Positions 61,137 through 64,000 of a stretch of 64,000 nucleotides of DNA are shown here, in pieces. Position 1 is the stretch's first letter; each line of letters opens with the position of its first letter. The translations under genes and the position numbers were made by a program. The stretch covers positions 1 through 64,000 of the forward strand of contig JAJDWI010000041.1 of assembly GCA_022825665.1 (NCBI GenBank), given 5' to 3'. The stretch is from Candidatus Poribacteria bacterium. GTDB taxonomy: Bacteria > Poribacteria > WGA-4E > WGA-3G. The notes below the pieces were generated by a model. The model worked only from the letters and a program-made list of their open reading frames with translations, did not search any database and was not told the origin of the DNA.

Positions 61137-62015
61137 ATGCAAGAACATAATAATTTAGTACCAGAAAATAATAATCAAGAAACTTCAACACCATTACAAC
61201 CTTTGAGTCTCACGGATATATTAGATGGAATGTTTACAATCTATCGGAATCATTTCCATCTATTCTTTAAAATCTCTCTCGTTTATTTTGTGATCGGTTA
61301 TTTAATAGACATAATATCAACAAGTTTCCTTATTACCAGTCGTCCTTCCGATTTGCCTCTCATAGGGTTTTACACTTTATTCCCGTCACTACTATTATCA
61401 CTATTCGTCGTAGGTGGTTTTTCGTATTCCAGTGCCTATGTGTTTTTAGGTAGAAACATCACTGCGGGGGAAGCATTTCGACAAACATTTCGACGTTATT
61501 TACCATATCTCGGTTGCTTCATTATCTATTTACTTGCTGTGTTTGGGATGTTCATTACATGCATAGGGATACCTTTTGCGATCTATTTCGGAATTCGCTG
61601 GGGACTATACGGTTTACCTGTTTTGTTTGAGGAAACTTCAGCAACGGTTGCGCTACGGAGGAGTACCGAATTGGTCAAGGGAACTTGGTGGAGAGTATGT
61701 GGAATCATGTTGGCACTTATTCTAATCTATTACATGATATTGTCAATCATCTCAACCTCTGTCTCCATTTGTTTTTTTCTCATACCAGGAGCCGTCCAAA
61801 TCCCACAAGACGCTACCATACTTGAATCTATGTCCTTTATTTTTGCGCCAACACCTCGCGATATCGGTTGGACACTCTATATGATACGCTCCTTTATTAC
61901 AATAGGAATTACTGCACTTGCATTACCGATCGGATCAATCGGATCAACCCTACTCTATTTTGATCTACGTATACGAAAAGAGGCTTATGATATTGAAATG
62001 CAGGCAACGAATTAA
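61137..62015 (+). CDS. Multi-span membrane protein
   Basis: The 292 residues have about six hydrophobic spans (about 45-70, 78-102, 123-150, 186-212 and 242-275, with one weaker). Starts at ATG with GAGG 5 bases before. The sequence PLSLTDILDGMFTIYRNHFHLFF near the N-terminus and the final LLYFDLRIRKEAYDIEMQA are typical of glycerophosphoryl diester phosphodiesterase membrane-domain-like/DUF975-type proteins found beside DUF4129 and DUF4350. It opens the plus-strand cluster that runs to the window edge. Confidence 0.72.
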   Translation: MQEHNNLVPENNNQETSTPLQPLSLTDILDGMFTIYRNHFHLFFKISLVYFVIGYLIDIISTSFLITSRPSDLPLIGFYTLFPSLLLSLFVVGGFSYSSAYVFLGRNITAGEAFRQTFRRYLPYLGCFIIYLLAVFGMFITCIGIPFAIYFGIRWGLYGLPVLFEETSATVALRRSTELVKGTWWRVCGIMLALILIYYMILSIISTSVSICFFLIPGAVQIPQDATILESMSFIFAPTPRDIGWTLYMIRSFITIGITALALPIGSIGSTLLYFDLRIRKEAYDIEMQATN

Positions 62016-62053
62016 ACCTTTTGTCTGGAACGTATCTCATAAACCACTTGTAG

Positions 62054-62069
62054 GGCGGGTCTCCCCGCC
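62054..62069. repeat. GTAGG-type palindrome (GGCGGG/CCCGCC)
   Basis: A 6-bp stem with loop TCTC, preceded by GTAGG, between the multi-span membrane gene and the DUF4129 gene. It lies within the gap of about 150 bases that would otherwise join these two genes. Confidence 0.7.
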
Positions 62070-62164
62070 GTTGTTTCAATCTATAAGAACTATCGCGGGG
62101 CAAAGTATTCACCATTTAAATGATTAATGGGATACTCTCTACCATAAATATTAGGTATGATAAA

Positions 62165-62794
62165 GTGAATAAAAGAATTTACATCTGTATTATAGTGTTT
62201 TTTCTCAATTTTACTACAATTTCCACATTAGTTTCACAAGAACAAACCTTTCGAGAGGATCTGGAGAAAAATCAATCCGAAATAGAACTTTCTTATGAAC
62301 AATATCAAAAGGAATTAGCAAAACTGTTAGAACCTAAAGAAGTATGGGATTTTAATCTAAATTTTATAATTTTTCCACTTGGAGTCATAGCATTTGGAAT
62401 TGTAATAATCTTCTTTGTGAAACAAATCCGTATTAACCTGATTAGCGAAGCCAACAACGAGGAATCCGAGATGGAAGTAGATCAGGTGAAAACAGAGAGA
62501 GCTGCACTGGCACACGCTGACACAGCAGAAGCATCAAACGATTTCCGTGGTGCACTTCGTTATCTGTACCTCTCCGCTATTTTACATCTACAGGAACGTG
62601 GAATCCTTCCTTACGACAAAAGTCTTACAAATCGTGAGTATCTTCACCAAGCACAAGTAGATACTGACATTCAAAAAACGCTTGGACCAGCTATTAATGT
62701 ATTTGATGAAGTTTGGTACGGATACAAACCTTGTAACGCTGAAACTGTAGCAAATTATCGAGATCTATTACAGAAAATCTATGTGAGAAATTAA
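62165..62794 (+). CDS. DUF4129 domain membrane protein
   Basis: From the GTG at 62165 (MNKRIYICIIVFFLNFTTISTLVSQ, a signal-like segment; AGG 9 bases upstream), a second span (about 72-93: LNFIIFPLGVIAFGIVIIFFVKQ) precedes the DUF4129 domain (about 125-205): TAEASNDFRGALRYLYLSAILHLQERGILPYDKSLTNREYL and DEVWYGYKPCNAETV. The family is linked to transglutaminase-like or MoxR-type clusters with unknown function. An ATG at 62120 gives a longer frame inside repeat sequence and is less likely. Confidence 0.75.
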   Translation: MNKRIYICIIVFFLNFTTISTLVSQEQTFREDLEKNQSEIELSYEQYQKELAKLLEPKEVWDFNLNFIIFPLGVIAFGIVIIFFVKQIRINLISEANNEESEMEVDQVKTERAALAHADTAEASNDFRGALRYLYLSAILHLQERGILPYDKSLTNREYLHQAQVDTDIQKTLGPAINVFDEVWYGYKPCNAETVANYRDLLQKIYVRN

Positions 62795-62834
62795 CTTATG
62801 TCTCACGAGACAATGGTTTCCAAATATATAATCT

Positions 62835-63974
62835 ATGACAAAATTCAGATTTCTCCGTTCACCTTTTTATATTTTCATTCTTCTTGTCCTAATTTGTTCA
62901 CAATTTTCTTGTGATACATTAGAAGAGGGTAGTGTATTATATCGCATTTTGCGTAAGTTAAAGTTTCGCGTCACAAATATATCGGCTGAATATCCTTCCC
63001 GACTAAATAGATACCACGCACTTTTCCTACAGGACCTAAACAAAATGCCAACCGAAACAGAGATGAAGAAAATACAAGATTTCGTCAAAAGTGGTGGCAC
63101 GCTAATCGTAAGTGGTGGCAACCATAAAACTATGGAACAACTTATCATATTGTACGGATTGAAATTGCGTAATCTATCAAAAAGAATGGAATACGTTAAA
63201 AGAATTAGCGAGGATCCGTTTTTTCCAACGCATGCTGTAGACATAATCCACCCACGAACATATTATGTAATTGATACTTCTGAACGAGATGTAGTGACCC
63301 TTTATGGAACTGAAAACGATGCAGTTGTTGTAACGCTGCGTGATGGCGAAGGTCGTGTGTTTCTTACCACATCCGCATATCTATTTCAGGACAACGGATT
63401 GCGTCATGACGATAACGCTAAGCTGCTCTACAACCTGATGTCCACATTACCCCGTAACGCAAGAATTGGACTTGCTGAGGAAACTTATTACACACAGGAG
63501 ACCGCACCAAAAAACACGTTCATAGCATTCATCTTCAAAACTCCAGTAGGTTTGTCTGCTGTTTATTTATGTCTAATTCTTTTCATTTTTATAACACTAA
63601 AAGGTAGAAGGTTCGGTGAACCATTGGATATTCAAGAAAGAAATAGACGCTTAAGCACTGAATACGTACACGCTATGACCGCGCTATACCAAAAAGGAAA
63701 CACACGTAATGTTATTCTACGACATATACGTGATAAATTCAGAACAGATTTAGGGGCACGTTGGCGTGTCAATCCCAATTTAGATACAAAAACTTATATA
63801 GATGAATTAATACAACGTGGGGCAGTTGATGAAGATTTGGAACTCACGAATCTTATCCAGGACTTAGAATATTCTGGTGAAATATCTGAAGCAAAACTTG
63901 TTGAATTGGCAAAAAGAGTCGAAGCATACCGAGAAAAATCAAAAATTCGGAGAACAAGAAGTCAGTCATTCTAA
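62835..63974 (+). CDS. DUF4350 domain membrane protein
   Basis: An N-terminal signal-anchor (about 8-26: SPFYIFILLVLICSQFSC) is followed by DUF4350 (about 40-200): YHALFLQDLNKMPTETEMKKIQDFVKSGGTLIVSGG, DVVTLYGTENDAVVVTLRDGEGRVFLTTSAYLF, NAKLLYNLM. A membrane span (about 235-256: TPVGLSAVYLCLILFIFITL) separates it from a helical cytoplasmic tail. These proteins sit in clusters with DUF4129, DUF58 and MoxR-type AAA genes; the next genes may lie past the window end. It is the last complete gene. Confidence 0.8.
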   Translation: MTKFRFLRSPFYIFILLVLICSQFSCDTLEEGSVLYRILRKLKFRVTNISAEYPSRLNRYHALFLQDLNKMPTETEMKKIQDFVKSGGTLIVSGGNHKTMEQLIILYGLKLRNLSKRMEYVKRISEDPFFPTHAVDIIHPRTYYVIDTSERDVVTLYGTENDAVVVTLRDGEGRVFLTTSAYLFQDNGLRHDDNAKLLYNLMSTLPRNARIGLAEETYYTQETAPKNTFIAFIFKTPVGLSAVYLCLILFIFITLKGRRFGEPLDIQERNRRLSTEYVHAMTALYQKGNTRNVILRHIRDKFRTDLGARWRVNPNLDTKTYIDELIQRGAVDEDLELTNLIQDLEYSGEISEAKLVELAKRVEAYREKSKIRRTRSQSF

Positions 63975-64000
63975 ATATATCCTGAAAACGTCAATTTTAG

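Overview
The window looks like a chromosomal piece of an uncultured, AT-rich (roughly 40 % GC by eye) diderm bacterium. Two cysteine-type sulfatases, a DUF1549/DUF1553-type protein, Gfo/Idh/MocA and DUF6807-like proteins, LamG-like secreted proteins and many GTAGG-framed palindromes fit Candidatus Poribacteria or a planctomycete-like relative best. That placement is inferred from gene content and no database search was possible. An Mla-type lipid transport locus, a predicted outer-membrane barrel and several lipoproteins show that the cell has an outer membrane. I saw no rRNA, tRNA or CRISPR array.

Layout. 1-2.5 kb: a possible IS200/IS605 right end, a diheme cytochrome-porin fusion and a cytochrome P460-like lipoprotein. 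2.5-11.7 kb: aroA, a DHDPS-family aldolase, an orphan sensor kinase, tenA, a TIM-barrel isomerase, a LamG protein, a ceramidase-like protein and a possible Rad52-fold protein. 11.7-12.7 kb: a repeat-rich gap with an attenuator-like module. 12.7-17 kb (+): a sugar ABC ATPase, tsaE, a glycosyltransferase and a membrane protein, ended by a strong two-way terminator. 17-32 kb (-): a catabolic and secretory block of LamG/DUF1080-like proteins, a DUF1549 protein, an epimerase, GGT, a Gfo/Idh oxidoreductase, DUF6807, STAS and AlbA/Schlafen-type regulators, a sulfatase, a bicupin and DUF711. 32-47.6 kb (-): a housekeeping run read in the order rpsF-ssb-rpsR-rplI-dnaB-mlaE-mlaF-mlaD-radA-PIN/TRAM-ispD-ispF-cysS, two lipoproteins, dprA and accA. 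48-56 kb (+): a class III aminotransferase, a beta-helix protein, an AAA/PD-(D/E)XK protein, a pyruvate dehydrogenase E1 beta, hflK and hflC. 55.8-57.2 kb: a second repeat module and two gene remnants. 57.2-61 kb (-): PAP2, a sulfatase and a degenerate caspase-like PEGA protein. 61-64 kb (+): the start of a membrane-protein/DUF4129/DUF4350 cluster that probably continues beyond the window.

The most interesting non-textbook signals are five. (1) Two intergenic modules share a conserved head and differ in cargo. Each cargo carries a TATAAT, a very short ORF, and an A/T-run arm that can form either of two exclusive hairpins, like an attenuator. (2) Two miniature inverted-repeat elements have matching termini and perfect 7-bp flanking duplications; one splits ispD from ispF. 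(3) Three unrelated secreted proteins share a C-terminal tail (K-L/I-x-T/I-T/A-W-G/A-x-I-K-A). (4) A two-heme cytochrome is fused to an outer-membrane barrel and lies next to a P460-type lipoprotein. (5) A caspase-fold protein has kept its histidine but lost its cysteine, and is fused to PEGA repeats and a C-terminal membrane anchor.
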